Assembly (NCBI GenBank): GCA_963838235.1
Contig: CAWIQJ010000002.1
Location: 186,001-250,000 of the forward strand
Source: JAFECT01 sp963838235
GTDB lineage: Bacteria; Pseudomonadota; Alphaproteobacteria; Caulobacterales; Caulobacteraceae
Length of the DNA: 64,000 bases
Direction: 5' to 3'
Shown here: one piece after another, positions 46,860 through 58,905 of the stretch
Numbering within the stretch: the stretch's first letter is position 1
How the letters are laid out: every line of letters begins with the position of its first letter
Notes under the pieces: generated by a model
The model's database searches: none
What the model was told of the DNA's origin: nothing
What the model saw: the letters and a program-made list of their open reading frames with translations, nothing else
Program-made: the position numbers and the translations under genes

Positions 46860-48710
46860 ATGACGCGTTATAAGAATCAACTGTTCGTTTCGACCATCAT
46901 CGCCGGCTTTGCTGTAATGCTTCCGGTGCTTGCGTTGGCGCAGACCGACCAGTCGCAGCCGCAACAACAGACGCCGCCGCCGCCTTCGAAGTCCAACGAA
47001 GTCTCCGAAGTGGTGGTGACCGGCTCACGCATTCACCGCAACGAGTACAACTCGGCCGCACCGATCCAGGTGCTGTCCGGCGACACCGCCAGCCTCGAAG
47101 GCCTGGCCAACACCGCCGAGATCCTGTCGACCTCTTCGCTGGTGGCCGGTTCGTTCCAGGTGAATAACCAGCTGACCGGCTTCGTTGTTACCGGCGGACC
47201 CGGCGCCAGCACCGTTCAGCTGCGCGGCCTCGGCGCCCAACGCACCCTAGTCCTGGTGGACGGCTACCGCATGGGACCCGCCGGCGTCGGCGGCACCGTC
47301 GGTCCGTTCGACCTGAACGTCATCCCCTCGTCGATCGTCGACCGGATCGAAATCCTGAAGGACGGCGCCTCGTCGATCTACGGCTCCGACGCCGTGGCCG
47401 GCGTGATCAACGTCATCACCAAGAAGAACCTCGATGGCGGCGTGATCAACGCCTACAGCGACATCAGCCAGTACGGCGGCGGCAACCAGTACGACGTCAA
47501 CGGCGCCTGGGGTAAGGTGCTCGACAAGGGCTACTGGAACGTCGGCTTCGATTACTACGACCAGGAACGGCTCAAGGCCGGCCAGCGCCCCGACACGGCG
47601 TGCGCCGCCGACTACGAGTTCAACGCCCAGGGCCAACCGCTTGACCGTCCGGCTCAGGGTCAGTCGAAGCAGTGCTTCAACTTGTTCGCGGACGCTCTCG
47701 AGACACCCGGCGACGTGACGCGTTTTGGCGCGCCGGTGAACGGAGGCACCCTGATCCTGATCCCGAACGCGGGCGGCACCTATCCCGGCACGCAACAGGG
47801 CAACTCGGACGCCTTTGGCAATCCGGTTCCTGCCGGGTTCGAACGTGAAGACCGTACGGGCTTCCCGGCCACCTTCCCGTACGATAACTTCTCGTCGCCG
47901 TTGTACAACAATTTGGACGTACTCAGTGGCTCCAAGCTGTTCACCCTGACGGGGCGCGGCGGCATCGACCTCAGCGCGGATACGACCCTCTACGGCGACT
48001 TCCTGATAAATCGCCGTGATTCGGAACAGAACGGCGACCGTCAGTTCTTCCCGGTAATCTTCTCGGGCCTGCAAAACGTTCCGACGTCGCTGCAATTCGA
48101 CCCCGTGACCGGTAAGTACCCCGTCGGCCCGGAGCTCGAGCCAATTCTGCCGATGCCGTCCGACTACGCCCAACGCGTCGACTACTACAACCTCGACGTC
48201 GGCCTGAAGGGCAAGCTACCCGACGGACCGGTGTTCGGCGGCTGGGACTGGGACCTGCACGCCCGCGACAGCCGCTCGGACGGCACGTATCAGTACCAAT
48301 TCATCTACAATGACCGCGTCAACGCGATCAGCGACACCGAGGATGTACTCAACGCCATCAACCCGGGCATCAACTATCGCGGGCCCGCCACCGTCCCGCT
48401 TTGTAACCAAGCGTTGATTATTCATTCCGCCAATCTTCCAGGCGGCCAATGCTCGAGCCTCGGCCCGAACGGCTTCCCGCTGCTCGGCACGAACGAGCTG
48501 GCCGGTAACCTGACCCCCGCCGAAAAGGCGTTCCTGCTCGGCGAGGAACAGGGCAACACGATCTTCGACGAATACGAGTTGCAGGCGAACATCACCGGCG
48601 ACCTTTTGAGCCTGCCGGCCGGCAAGCTTGGCGAGCGGCCCTTAGTTTCAAGAATTAGCCTGCTAATTTCCCTGTTAGCAGGGAAAAGTACACTCCGGCG
48701 CGGCCCTTAG
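46860..48710 (+). pseudogene. TonB-dependent receptor, C-terminally truncated
   Basis: 616 codons. Signal peptide FVSTIIAGFAVMLPVLALAQ, TonB/plug start EVSEVVVTGSRI, RGLGAQRTLVLVDGYR and SIYGSDAVAGVINVI. The barrel sequence is recognisable to about LSLPAGKLG (near 48632), then becomes ERPLVSRISLL and stops at 48710. A full receptor would need several hundred more residues and a terminal aromatic. The break coincides with an 11-bp direct repeat and foreign-looking DNA. A truncated barrel is unlikely to fold. Confidence 0.82.
48635..48710. repeat. 11-bp direct repeats flanking a hairpin, at the receptor break
   Basis: GCGGCCCTTAG occurs at 48635-48645 and 48700-48710. Between them is a perfect 8-bp stem, TTTCCCTG/CAGGGAAA with loop TTAG (48667-48686). 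The layout resembles a small non-autonomous insertion with target duplication, or a dispersed repeat unit. The receptor's homology ends where the first repeat begins. Confidence 0.5.
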
Positions 48711-48853
48711 AGACGCGCCCGCGAAATCGCGCGATTTTGAGGGAAAGCCACCACGGTGGAGACGACAGAAGGGACTTCTGGTCGGCCTAAGGGACCGAAT
48801 TTTCGCTGTAATTCGCGACCCGTCACCCACACTTCGTAGGAGGCGGGACTGTG
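48711..48853. other. 143-bp non-coding block between repeat and tRNA-Lys
   Basis: No gene. It begins GAGACGCGCCCGCGAAATCG and includes TCGGCCTAAGG, similar to the flanking repeat, suggesting one repeat-rich block from 48635 to the tRNA 3' end. Confidence 0.3.
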
Positions 48854-48930
48854 TGGTGAGCCCCCTGGGACTCGAACCCAGGACCCTCTGATTAAAAGTC
48901 AGATGCTCTAACCAGCTGAGCTAGGGGCTC
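48854..48930 (-). tRNA. tRNA-Lys (anticodon UUU)
   Basis: Minus strand reads GAGCCCC...GGGGCTCA-CCA. All arms pair: 7-bp acceptor, D-loop AGCTCAGCTGGTTAGAGC, anticodon stem TCTGA/TCAGA around CTTTTAA, and T-arm CTGGG-TTCGAGT-CCCAG. The anticodon is TTT, so Lys. CCA is encoded (48854-48856). The 3' end points left, toward the degraded accessory region, the usual orientation for integration into a tRNA 3' end. Confidence 0.97.
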
Positions 48931-49131
48931 TCCGACACGGCGTGGCCCCCGGAAAGGGTCCGCAATCGCGCGGGGCGCGCCTTTTACCAGCGCGGGGCCA
49001 TGCTCTAGCGGCGAGGCGGCCGGGGGGCAAGCCGGGGCGGTACGGCGATCGGGCCTGGCCGCGCCTTTCCTGTGTTTCATTTGCGAATCCGGGGCTTCTG
49101 CGGCAACTATGGGGCGCTCGGGGAGCCTCCC

Positions 49132-49752
49132 ATGACGTCCCGCCTGACCGCCACATGCTCGGTTGCCGTGCTCAGCGCCCTCGCCCTGGGGCTGGGGGCC
49201 TGCAGCACCGACCAGCAGCAGGAGATGGGGGAGGGGGCGAACAAGGTCCGCGCCGGCTTCGGCGACGCGGTTTCGGCCCCGCTCGAGGACCTCAACATCA
49301 AGCGGCACGAGATCCCGCCGGTGCTGCTGCGGTCGGAGGCCGGCGCTTACGACCTCTCCAAGATGAAGAGCTGCGAGGCCGTGGCCGCCGAGGTAGGGGC
49401 GCTCGACGATGCGCTCGGGCCCGACCTGGACGAACCGCCGCCCCCGCTCACGCCGCAACAGCAACAGGGCGACAAGGCCGCCGCCACCACCCTCGACGTG
49501 GTGCGCGGCGCGAGCCACAGCGTGGTGCCGTTCCGCAGCTGGGTGCGCATGCTAACCGGCGCCGAAAAGCACTCCAAGGCGGTGCAGGCGGCGATCAAGG
49601 CGGGCTCGGAACGCAGGGCCTATCTGAAGGGCATCGGCATGCGTATGGACTGCGCGCCGCCGGCGGCGCCGAGCTGGTATCGGCCCACCCGCCTGCAGGA
49701 CGCGGCCTCGCCGCCGCCGCCGAAAAAGCGCAAGCACTCGGGCGTGAACTGA
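49132..49752 (+). CDS. Hypothetical lipoprotein
   Basis: 206 residues from the ATG at 49132 behind GGGGAG. Lipobox LGLGACSTDQ. The mature part is mostly hydrophilic, with EDLNIKRHEIPPVLLRSEAGAYDL and a predicted helical region VVRGASHSVVPFRSWVRMLTGAEKHSK. This pattern recurs in small alphaproteobacterial envelope lipoproteins of unknown role. The C-terminus is Pro/Lys-rich. It converges with tgt, 7 bp apart. Function not recognised. Confidence 0.75.
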   Translation: MTSRLTATCSVAVLSALALGLGACSTDQQQEMGEGANKVRAGFGDAVSAPLEDLNIKRHEIPPVLLRSEAGAYDLSKMKSCEAVAAEVGALDDALGPDLDEPPPPLTPQQQQGDKAAATTLDVVRGASHSVVPFRSWVRMLTGAEKHSKAVQAAIKAGSERRAYLKGIGMRMDCAPPAAPSWYRPTRLQDAASPPPPKKRKHSGVN

Positions 49753-49759
49753 TCCACGC

Positions 49760-50881
<1,122 letters not shown>

Positions 50882-50882
<1 letters not shown>

Positions 50883-51958
50883 CAGGTCGCGCGGAATAGC
50901 AGGCCGGCGTCGCCGTAGGAATAGAAGCGATAGCCGTGCTCCACCGCGTGGGCGTAGGCCGCGCGAATCCGCTCCAGGCCGGAGAAGGCCGAGACCAGCA
51001 TGAACAGGGTCGACTTCGGCAGGTGGAAGTTGGTCATCAAGACGTCGCAGGCGCGGAAGCGGTAGCCGGGCGTGATGAAGATGGCGGTGTCGCCCTTGAA
51101 CGGCGCCAGCGTCCGATCCTCGCGCGCGGCGCTCTCGAGCAGCCGCAGCGAGGTGGTGCCGACGCAGACGACGCGGCCGCCCCGTGCACGCACGGCGTTC
51201 AGCGCCGCGGCGGTCTCCGTCGCTCACCTCGCCGGTCTCGGCGTGCATGCGGTGTTCGCTGACCTCGTCGGTCTTCACCGGCAGGAAGGTGCCGGCGCCT
51301 ACGTGCAGGGTGACGAAGTGGGCGGACACGCCGCGCGCGCCGAGACGCTCGATCAGCTCGGGCGTGAAATGCAGGCCCGCGGTCGGCGCCGCGACCGAGC
51401 CGTCGCATGCGGGCATAGACGGTCTGGTAGTCGGTGAAATCGCGCTCGTCCTCGCCGCGCCGCGCGGCGATGTACGGCGGCAGCGGCATGGCGCCGTGCA
51501 GCGCGATCGCCTGGTCGAGTATCGTCGCCCGCGAAATCGAAGGCGAGCGTCACCTCGCCGTCGTCGCCCTTGGCCTCGACCGTCGCGTCCAGCCGTTCCA
51601 GCTCGCACGCCGTGTCCGACCGGCTGCCGAACAGCACGCGATCGCCGGCCTTCAGCCGCTTGCCGGGCTTCATGAAGGCGGTCCAGCGCTCGGGCGAAAG
51701 GCGCTTGTGCAAGGTCGCCTCGACCTCCACGCCGCCGTCGTCGCGCGGGCGCCAACCGCTCAGGCGCGCGGCGATCACGCGGGTGTCGTTGAACACCAGG
51801 GCGTCGCCCGGCTCGAGCAGGTCCGGCAGGTCGCGCACCACGCGGTCTTCCAGACCGCCCGGCCGCACCACCAACAGGCGCGCGGCGTCGCGCGGGCTCG
51901 CGGGTCTGAGCGCGATCCGGTCCTCGGGCAGGGGGAAGTTGAAATCCGACAGACGCAT
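50882..51958 (-). pseudogene. queA: queA, S-adenosylmethionine:tRNA ribosyltransferase-isomerase, with three frame disruptions
   Basis: Starts MRLSDFNFPLPEDRIALRPA at 51958. DALVFNDTRVIAARL, MPLPPYIAARR, DYQTVYAR, APTAGLHFTPELIERL, HVGAGTFLPVKTDEVSEHRMHAE, and TNFHLPKSTLFMLVSAF give QueA, second-last step of queuosine synthesis. Frames change at about 51528-51530 (GGG on minus), 51408 and 51217-51218 (GG on minus), each fixed by removing one base. The stop overlaps tgt's ATG. About 358 residues when corrected, a normal length. Confidence 0.87.
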
Positions 51959-52031
51959 GGCGCGCTCTGTTAGCGGGTTCGGACGCCGGCGCGAAGCTCC
52001 GCTATGCTGAGACGCCGCTCCGGAGGTCTCC

Positions 52032-52682
52032 ATGCCCCGCGCCAGCCTCGCCGCCGTCTTTGTCGCGCTCGCCGCCCTGACCCTGGGCGGATGCAATCTG
52101 GTGACCTCGCCGACCCCCGTGTTCGCTGCCGCCGATGCGGCCGGCGCGCCGGCGCTCCGCCCGGGCGTATGGGCCGCGCCGGAGAAGGACTGCGACTTCA
52201 CCCCGGCCGACTCCGCCGACACCTGGCCCCAGTGCGCCGCCGGCGTCCTGGTCACCCCGGACAAGGTGTTCGAAGCGGATACGCCGGACGACCCGGCCCC
52301 CTACGTCCTGGCGGCGGGCGATCCCCGGATCCTGCAGCTCTACGTCGACCTGTCCGGGCTGCAGCCGTCGAGCGACCATGCTCCGCCCCGACATGCTTAT
52401 TTCTTCATGGGGGTGAAGCCCCAGGCCCACGACAGCGCCGGGCGGATCACCCGCGCCGAGATCTGGTTCATCGCGTGCGGACCGCCGTCGCCCAAGGGTT
52501 CGGGCGGCGGCGTCGAAACCCAGGATGGCTCGATAACCCAGAAGCCCCTGCCCGGGATGACGCTGAACGACGCGGGCTGCAGTCCAAAGGACCAGGCGGC
52601 CCTGCGGGGAGCGGTGGGGCCGAGCCGTGTCTGGGACAGCGACCACCGGGTCATCCACTGGCTCCGCGACGGGGATCACTGA
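52032..52682 (+). CDS. Hypothetical lipoprotein, first of a paralogous pair
   Basis: 216 residues. Lipobox LTLGGCNLV. Shared with the next gene: AxLRPGxW, CDF/CKF, YxLAAGDPRxxQ, KITRAExWFIxCGPP, PLPGM and CSPKDxAAxRxAxGPSR. Several Cys outside the lipobox suggest disulfides in the periplasm. Both appear to belong to an uncharacterised family; I know of no function. Divergent from queA, with a 73-bp gap between the starts. Confidence 0.78.
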   Translation: MPRASLAAVFVALAALTLGGCNLVTSPTPVFAAADAAGAPALRPGVWAAPEKDCDFTPADSADTWPQCAAGVLVTPDKVFEADTPDDPAPYVLAAGDPRILQLYVDLSGLQPSSDHAPPRHAYFFMGVKPQAHDSAGRITRAEIWFIACGPPSPKGSGGGVETQDGSITQKPLPGMTLNDAGCSPKDQAALRGAVGPSRVWDSDHRVIHWLRDGDH

Positions 52683-52758
52683 CCCTGGACTTCGCGCGCC
52701 GGCGCTGACAGCTTGGCCTTGGCCGGGCAATCGGCAGGCTGACCTGGGGGAGGACGCC

Positions 52759-53421
52759 GTGTTCCGAACAAAGCTTGCCGTGCTGGCGGTCGCGATGCTG
52801 GGGCCCCTCGCGCTCGGCGGTTGCAACATGGTGATGTCGGCCGCGCCGATGTTCACCGTCGAGGACATGGCGGGCGCGCCGCCCCTGAAGCCCGGCCTGT
52901 GGGCCTCGCCTGACGCGGACTGCAAGTTCGACCAAGCCAAGCCCGCGGCCGAATGGCCGAGCTGCGCGTCCGGCGCGGTGATCCAGGGCGACAAGGCTTG
53001 GGCCGTAGGTCACCCGGAAAAGGCGAGCGCCTACATCCTCGCCGCCGGCGACCCGCGGGTCATGCAGGCCGTCGCCGATCTTTCCGACGCGGGCAGCCAG
53101 AACGTGACCGTGACCGAGAAGGGGCCGATCTATCTCTACATCGCTGTGAAGCCGACCGCGAAGGACGCCGACGGTAAGATCACCCGCGCAGAAGCCTGGT
53201 TCATCCAGTGCGGCCCGCCGCCGCCCAAACCCAAGGACGGCTCGCCCGACACAAACGACCCCAAGGCCTACGGCACCAAGCAGCCGCTTCCGGGCCTGGT
53301 CATGGACAACGGCGAGTGCTCGCCCAAGGACAAGGCGGCCGTGCGCAACGCGGCAGGTCCCAGCCGCGCCTGGGCCGAGCAGCTCATGCACATGTACTGG
53401 GTCCGCGACGGCGAAAGCTGA
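52759..53421 (+). CDS. Hypothetical lipoprotein, second of a paralogous pair
   Basis: 220 residues from a GTG at 52759 with GGGGGAGGA 5-6 bp upstream, a strong reason for this start. Lipobox LALGGCNMV. Collinear with the preceding lipoprotein, including the ITRAEAWFIQCGPP block (residues about 143-156) and the CSPKDKAAVRNAAGPSRAW tail. A tandem duplication, now well diverged. Function unknown. Confidence 0.78.
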   Translation: MFRTKLAVLAVAMLGPLALGGCNMVMSAAPMFTVEDMAGAPPLKPGLWASPDADCKFDQAKPAAEWPSCASGAVIQGDKAWAVGHPEKASAYILAAGDPRVMQAVADLSDAGSQNVTVTEKGPIYLYIAVKPTAKDADGKITRAEAWFIQCGPPPPKPKDGSPDTNDPKAYGTKQPLPGLVMDNGECSPKDKAAVRNAAGPSRAWAEQLMHMYWVRDGES

Positions 53422-53540
53422 GCTAGACGCGGGCGGCGTTCCCCGCGAGCCCGGTTCGCGCTATAATCGTGCCCGACTGGGGCCGGTCACGGCAACGCTT
53501 CACCTTGTTCGAGCGTTGTCGAGCGAAAAGGAGACCAGAT

Positions 53541-53907
53541 ATGCGCGGATTAATCGCCGGGGTTCTCATCGCGGCCTTTGCGGGCGCCAGCGCCCTTGCC
53601 GCCGGCGCCGGGCAGCCCCAACCCGAAGAGGGCATGATCTGCCTGGAGACCAACGGCGCGGAGGCGCCTTCGGTGTGCCAGCGCAGCGATGTCTGGCACG
53701 ACGCCGACCTCTGCACCTGCAAGAGTGGGATGCGCTTCGAGAATCCCCGTCTGCGGACCGAACCAGAAGCCGGCGCCCGACAGTGTTTCGGCGGATCGCG
53801 CGCGCCGCGACGCGATGAAGACGGGCACGCTCTACGGCGCGACCTACGACGGCCGCCAGATGTGCGTGGACGTGCGCCATCCGCGCAGCAACGGGTTCAG
53901 TCACTAG
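53541..53907 (+). CDS. Small secreted hypothetical protein (frameshift at 53745-53748)
   Basis: About 121 residues when one C of CCCC (53745-53748) is removed, joining RFENP to VCGPNQKPAPDSVSADRARRD. Start at 53541 with AAAAGGAGA upstream. Signal peptide GLIAGVLIAAFAGASALAAG. Five or six Cys in the mature part (CLE, VCQ, LCTCKSG, VCGPN, MCVD) suggest a disulfide-rich periplasmic protein. The repaired version ends RSNGFSH. Function unknown. Confidence 0.6.
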
Positions 53908-53915
53908 CTCCGCCG

Positions 53916-54191
53916 TCAGGCGCCAGCGCCCGCGAAGCGGTCGCCGTCGTCCGGGCGGCGCCGGCGCGCCAGCTCGTCGTGCAGGCGGTAGAGGTCGCGC
54001 CGGTGCGCGCGGTCCGACCGCAGGATGCGGTCGCGCACTCGCTCGAGCAACTCCTCGCCGAACCGCGCTTCGAGCGCATCGGCGTCGTGGGCGACCTTGA
54101 GCGAGGGGGCGAGCTGAACCGCTGCGACGGCCTTGCTGACGGCGTCGATCAGTCGGGAGGTTGGGGTCATGCGATGCATGGGGATCGCCAT
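53916..54191 (-). CDS. Small hypothetical protein
   Basis: 91 residues; an internal Met (54170 or so, MTPTSRL) may be the true start. Helical and charged: SRLIDAVSKAVAAVQ, ALEARFGEELLERVRDRIL, RRDLYRLHDELARRRR. No signal peptide and no recognised domain. It lies between the disulfide-rich protein and purL on purL's strand. Modest support only, from length and composition. Confidence 0.4.
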   Translation of the reverse strand: MAIPMHRMTPTSRLIDAVSKAVAAVQLAPSLKVAHDADALEARFGEELLERVRDRILRSDRAHRRDLYRLHDELARRRRPDDGDRFAGAGA

Positions 54192-54295
54192 AGGTTGCAG
54201 TTAAGCTGCAACGGTTAAAAACGTCTCACCCCTTAGGGGTTCCAAATGGTGAAGACGGCGACGCCGAAACCCGCCGACCGAGAAACGCGCGCCCC

Positions 54296-56512
<2,217 letters not shown>

Positions 56513-56542
56513 GGGGGCTTCTAGCGCGTCGTTTGGGAGAAG

Positions 56543-57205
56543 TCAGGCGCTGGCGAGCGCGCTGCGGAACAGGTCGGCGCCGTCGGCGGAGCCGAGCTCC
56601 GGCTCAAAGGCCCGGTCCGGGTGGGGCATCAGGCCCAAGACGTTGCCACGCTTGTTGACGATGCCCGCGATCGACCGCGCCGAGCCGTTCGGGTTCTCGA
56701 CATAGCGAAACACCACCTGGCCCTCGCCCTCCAGACGGTCGAGTTCTTCGGGCTGAGCGAAGTAGTTGCCGTCCGCGTTGCCCTGGGTGTAGCGCACCGT
56801 CCGCTTGCCGCCGTAGGCTGCGGTGAAACGCGTCTGGGCGTTGGTCACTTCCAGGTCGATCGGCTTGCAGATGTATTTCAGGCCGTTGTTGCGCAGCATG
56901 GCGCCCGGCAGCATGTGCGCCTCGCACAGAACCTGGAAGCCGTTGCAGATGCCGAGCACCGCGACGCCGCGTTCGGCGGCGTCCTTCACCGCGCTCATGA
57001 TCGGCGACAGCGCCGCCATCGACCCGCAGCGCAGATAGTCGCCATAGGCGAAACCGCCCGGCAGCACGATCAGGCCCACGCGGTCGGGCAGGGCAGTCTC
57101 CTGGTGCCAGACCATGTCGACGGCCGAGCCGGTCGCACGCTCCACCGCGACCTTGCAGTCGCGATCGCAGTTGGAGCCGGGGAAGACGACGACGGCGGCT
57201 TTCAT
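56543..57205 (-). CDS. purQ: purQ, FGAM synthase glutaminase subunit
   Basis: 220 residues, intact. Class I glutamine amidotransferase: nucleophile Cys87 in LGICNGFQ, His195 in MPHPDRAFEPELG, and GFAYGDYLRCG. The acidic residue after the His is Asp197, where many homologues have Glu. Supplies ammonia to PurL. It lies 31 bp upstream of purL and overlaps by 4 bp the hypothetical lipoprotein gene. Confidence 0.95.
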   Translation of the reverse strand: MKAAVVVFPGSNCDRDCKVAVERATGSAVDMVWHQETALPDRVGLIVLPGGFAYGDYLRCGSMAALSPIMSAVKDAAERGVAVLGICNGFQVLCEAHMLPGAMLRNNGLKYICKPIDLEVTNAQTRFTAAYGGKRTVRYTQGNADGNYFAQPEELDRLEGEGQVVFRYVENPNGSARSIAGIVNKRGNVLGLMPHPDRAFEPELGSADGADLFRSALASA

Positions 57206-57720
57206 TTGGACGGATCCTGGGTCTGTGAGGCGGGATGGCGACGACCGTGATGGGGCTGGCCCGCGGGCTTGGCGGCTTCGCCCATGATCTTGGCGTCGAG
57301 GTCGTGGAATTGTTTGTAGAGCGCGATGGACGCGGCCTTGTCGCCGAAGGGACAGGCGTCCATCTCAATGGAGACCTTGTTGCGCCCGACCTGGTGGAAC
57401 ACCCGGTGCACGATCATCGGATAGGCCGGGTGCTGCGGCAGGGTGACCGTGTAGATCGCCTGTTCCGTCGTGTTGGAGACCTGGAAGGCGCTGAGGTTGG
57501 TCGTCGTCGGCGCCTGCACCACCGACGATCCTTCCGCCGACGCCGCGTCGTTGATCAGGATGGTGAAGCCGCGCTTGCAGTCCATCAGGTGCGAGCCTCC
57601 GGCCGATACGTGTGAGGACTTCGGGTCGCCCCACTCGTCGCGCGGCGGCCCGCGGTGGCCGCAAGCGGACGCGAAGAAACTCAGAAGACAAAGCGCCGGC
57701 GCGGCGCGCTTCAGGCGCAT
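57202..57720 (-). CDS. Hypothetical lipoprotein inside the pur operon
   Basis: 172 residues. Lipobox FFASACGHRG. The mature part has several short beta-like stretches (GFTILINDAAS, YTVTLPQHPAYPMIVHRVFHQVG) and a His-rich tail (QPHHGRRHPASQ). It sits between purS and purQ, starting 28 bp after purS and ending in a 4-bp overlap with purQ, so it must be co-transcribed with them. No role in purine synthesis is apparent for an exported protein. Confidence 0.75.
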   Translation of the reverse strand: MRLKRAAPALCLLSFFASACGHRGPPRDEWGDPKSSHVSAGGSHLMDCKRGFTILINDAASAEGSSVVQAPTTTNLSAFQVSNTTEQAIYTVTLPQHPAYPMIVHRVFHQVGRNKVSIEMDACPFGDKAASIALYKQFHDLDAKIMGEAAKPAGQPHHGRRHPASQTQDPSK

Positions 57721-57748
57721 GCTTTCCGCAGGCGAGCGGAAGACCGCA

Positions 57749-57988
57749 TCACGCGACCTCCACCCGGTAGCCCTCGATCACGGTGTTGGCCAATAGCGTC
57801 TCGCACATGGCCTTCAGGTCGCTCTCGGCCTTGGCCTTGTCGGCGCCTTGGAGATCGAACTCGATGGTCTTGCCGACGCGCACGCCGGAGACTCCGGTCC
57901 AGCCGAGGCCGTGCAGCGCGCCCTCGACCGCCTTGCCCTGCACGTCGAGCACGCCGGGCTTCAGATAGACGTGGACGACTGCCTTCAA
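57749..57988 (-). CDS. purS: purS, FGAM synthase small subunit
   Basis: 79 residues, normal length. KAVVHVYLKPGVLDVQGKAVEGAL and LGWTGVSGVRVGKTIEFDL are typical. PurS forms a dimer bridging PurL and PurQ. Its ATG overlaps the purC stop by 4 bp. Confidence 0.95.
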   Translation of the reverse strand: MKAVVHVYLKPGVLDVQGKAVEGALHGLGWTGVSGVRVGKTIEFDLQGADKAKAESDLKAMCETLLANTVIEGYRVEVA

Positions 57989-58740
57989 TGCACGCCCCCG
58001 TCGATCACGCGGGGCATATCGCCCATGATGCCGAGCCGCTTGGCGACTTCGGTATAGCTCTCGATCACGGAGCCGAGGTCGCGGCGGAAGCGGTCCTTGT
58101 CGAGCTTTTCGTTAGTCGTGGAGTCCCACAGGCGGCAGCTGTCGGGGCTGATCTCGTCGGCCAGGATGACGCGCGAGAAATCGCCCTCGAAGATACGTCC
58201 GTACTCGATCTTGAAGTCGACCAGGGTGATGCCGACGGCGCCGAACAGGCCGGTCAGGAAGTCGTTGACCCTGAGCGTCATCGCCAGCATGTCGTCGATC
58301 TCCTGGGTGGTGGCCCAGTTGAACGCGGTGATGTGCTCCTCGGTGACCATCGGATCGCCGAGCTTATCGTCCTTCAGGTAAAACTCGATGATCGAGCGCG
58401 GCAGCGCCTGGCCCTCGGGCAGGCCCAGGCGCGTCGACAGCGAGCCCGCCGCGATGTTGCGGCAGACCACTTCGAGCGGGATGATCTCGACTTCTTTGAT
58501 CAGCTGCTCGCGCAGGTTCAGCCGCTTGATGAAGTGGTTGTGAATCCCGATCGAGTTCAGTCGCGTCATCACATATTCGCTGATGCGATTGTTGATGACG
58601 CCCTTGCCTTCCAGCACAGCCTTCTTCTGGGCGTTGAAGGCTGTGGCGTCGTCCTTGAAGTACTGGATGAGCGTGCCGGGCTCAGGACCCTCGTAGAGGA
58701 TCTTCGCCTTGCCTTCGTAGATTTTCTTGCGCCGGATCAT
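57985..58740 (-). CDS. purC: purC, SAICAR synthase
   Basis: 251 residues from the ATG at 58740, behind GGGGGAGA. RRKKIYEGKAKILYEG, FKDDATAFNAQKK, GIHNHF, VEIIPLEVVCRNIAAGSL and the LVDFKIEYGR/EISPDSCRLWD ATP-grasp-like blocks identify PurC, which joins CAIR and aspartate. First gene of purC-purS-(lipoprotein)-purQ-purL. The region 58741-58905 upstream should hold the operon promoter; no purine riboswitch was recognised there. Confidence 0.96.
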   Translation of the reverse strand: MIRRKKIYEGKAKILYEGPEPGTLIQYFKDDATAFNAQKKAVLEGKGVINNRISEYVMTRLNSIGIHNHFIKRLNLREQLIKEVEIIPLEVVCRNIAAGSLSTRLGLPEGQALPRSIIEFYLKDDKLGDPMVTEEHITAFNWATTQEIDDMLAMTLRVNDFLTGLFGAVGITLVDFKIEYGRIFEGDFSRVILADEISPDSCRLWDSTTNEKLDKDRFRRDLGSVIESYTEVAKRLGIMGDMPRVIDGGVH

Positions 58741-58905
58741 GGTTTCTCCCCCGGGGAGTAGGGAGCGCCGTCCTCGGAATGAAAAAGCGCGGCCGGGAAG
58801 GCGCGCGCTCGGTCCGGAATCGGCCTCCGCGCTAATATAGAGCCGCCGGCGGGAAATTGAACCGCCGGAACGCGACAAAGCGGCGCTGTGGCTCTGCTGT
58901 TGGGG

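Noticed and set aside
48667..48686. Intrinsic terminator for the second TonB receptor
   Set aside because: The stem is perfect but AT-rich at its base, lies inside the leftover frame and is flanked by direct repeats; a mobile or dispersed repeat explains it better.
58741..58905. Purine riboswitch ahead of purC
   Set aside because: I could not find the three-way junction core or conserved loop sequences; the leader looks like ordinary GC-rich DNA.
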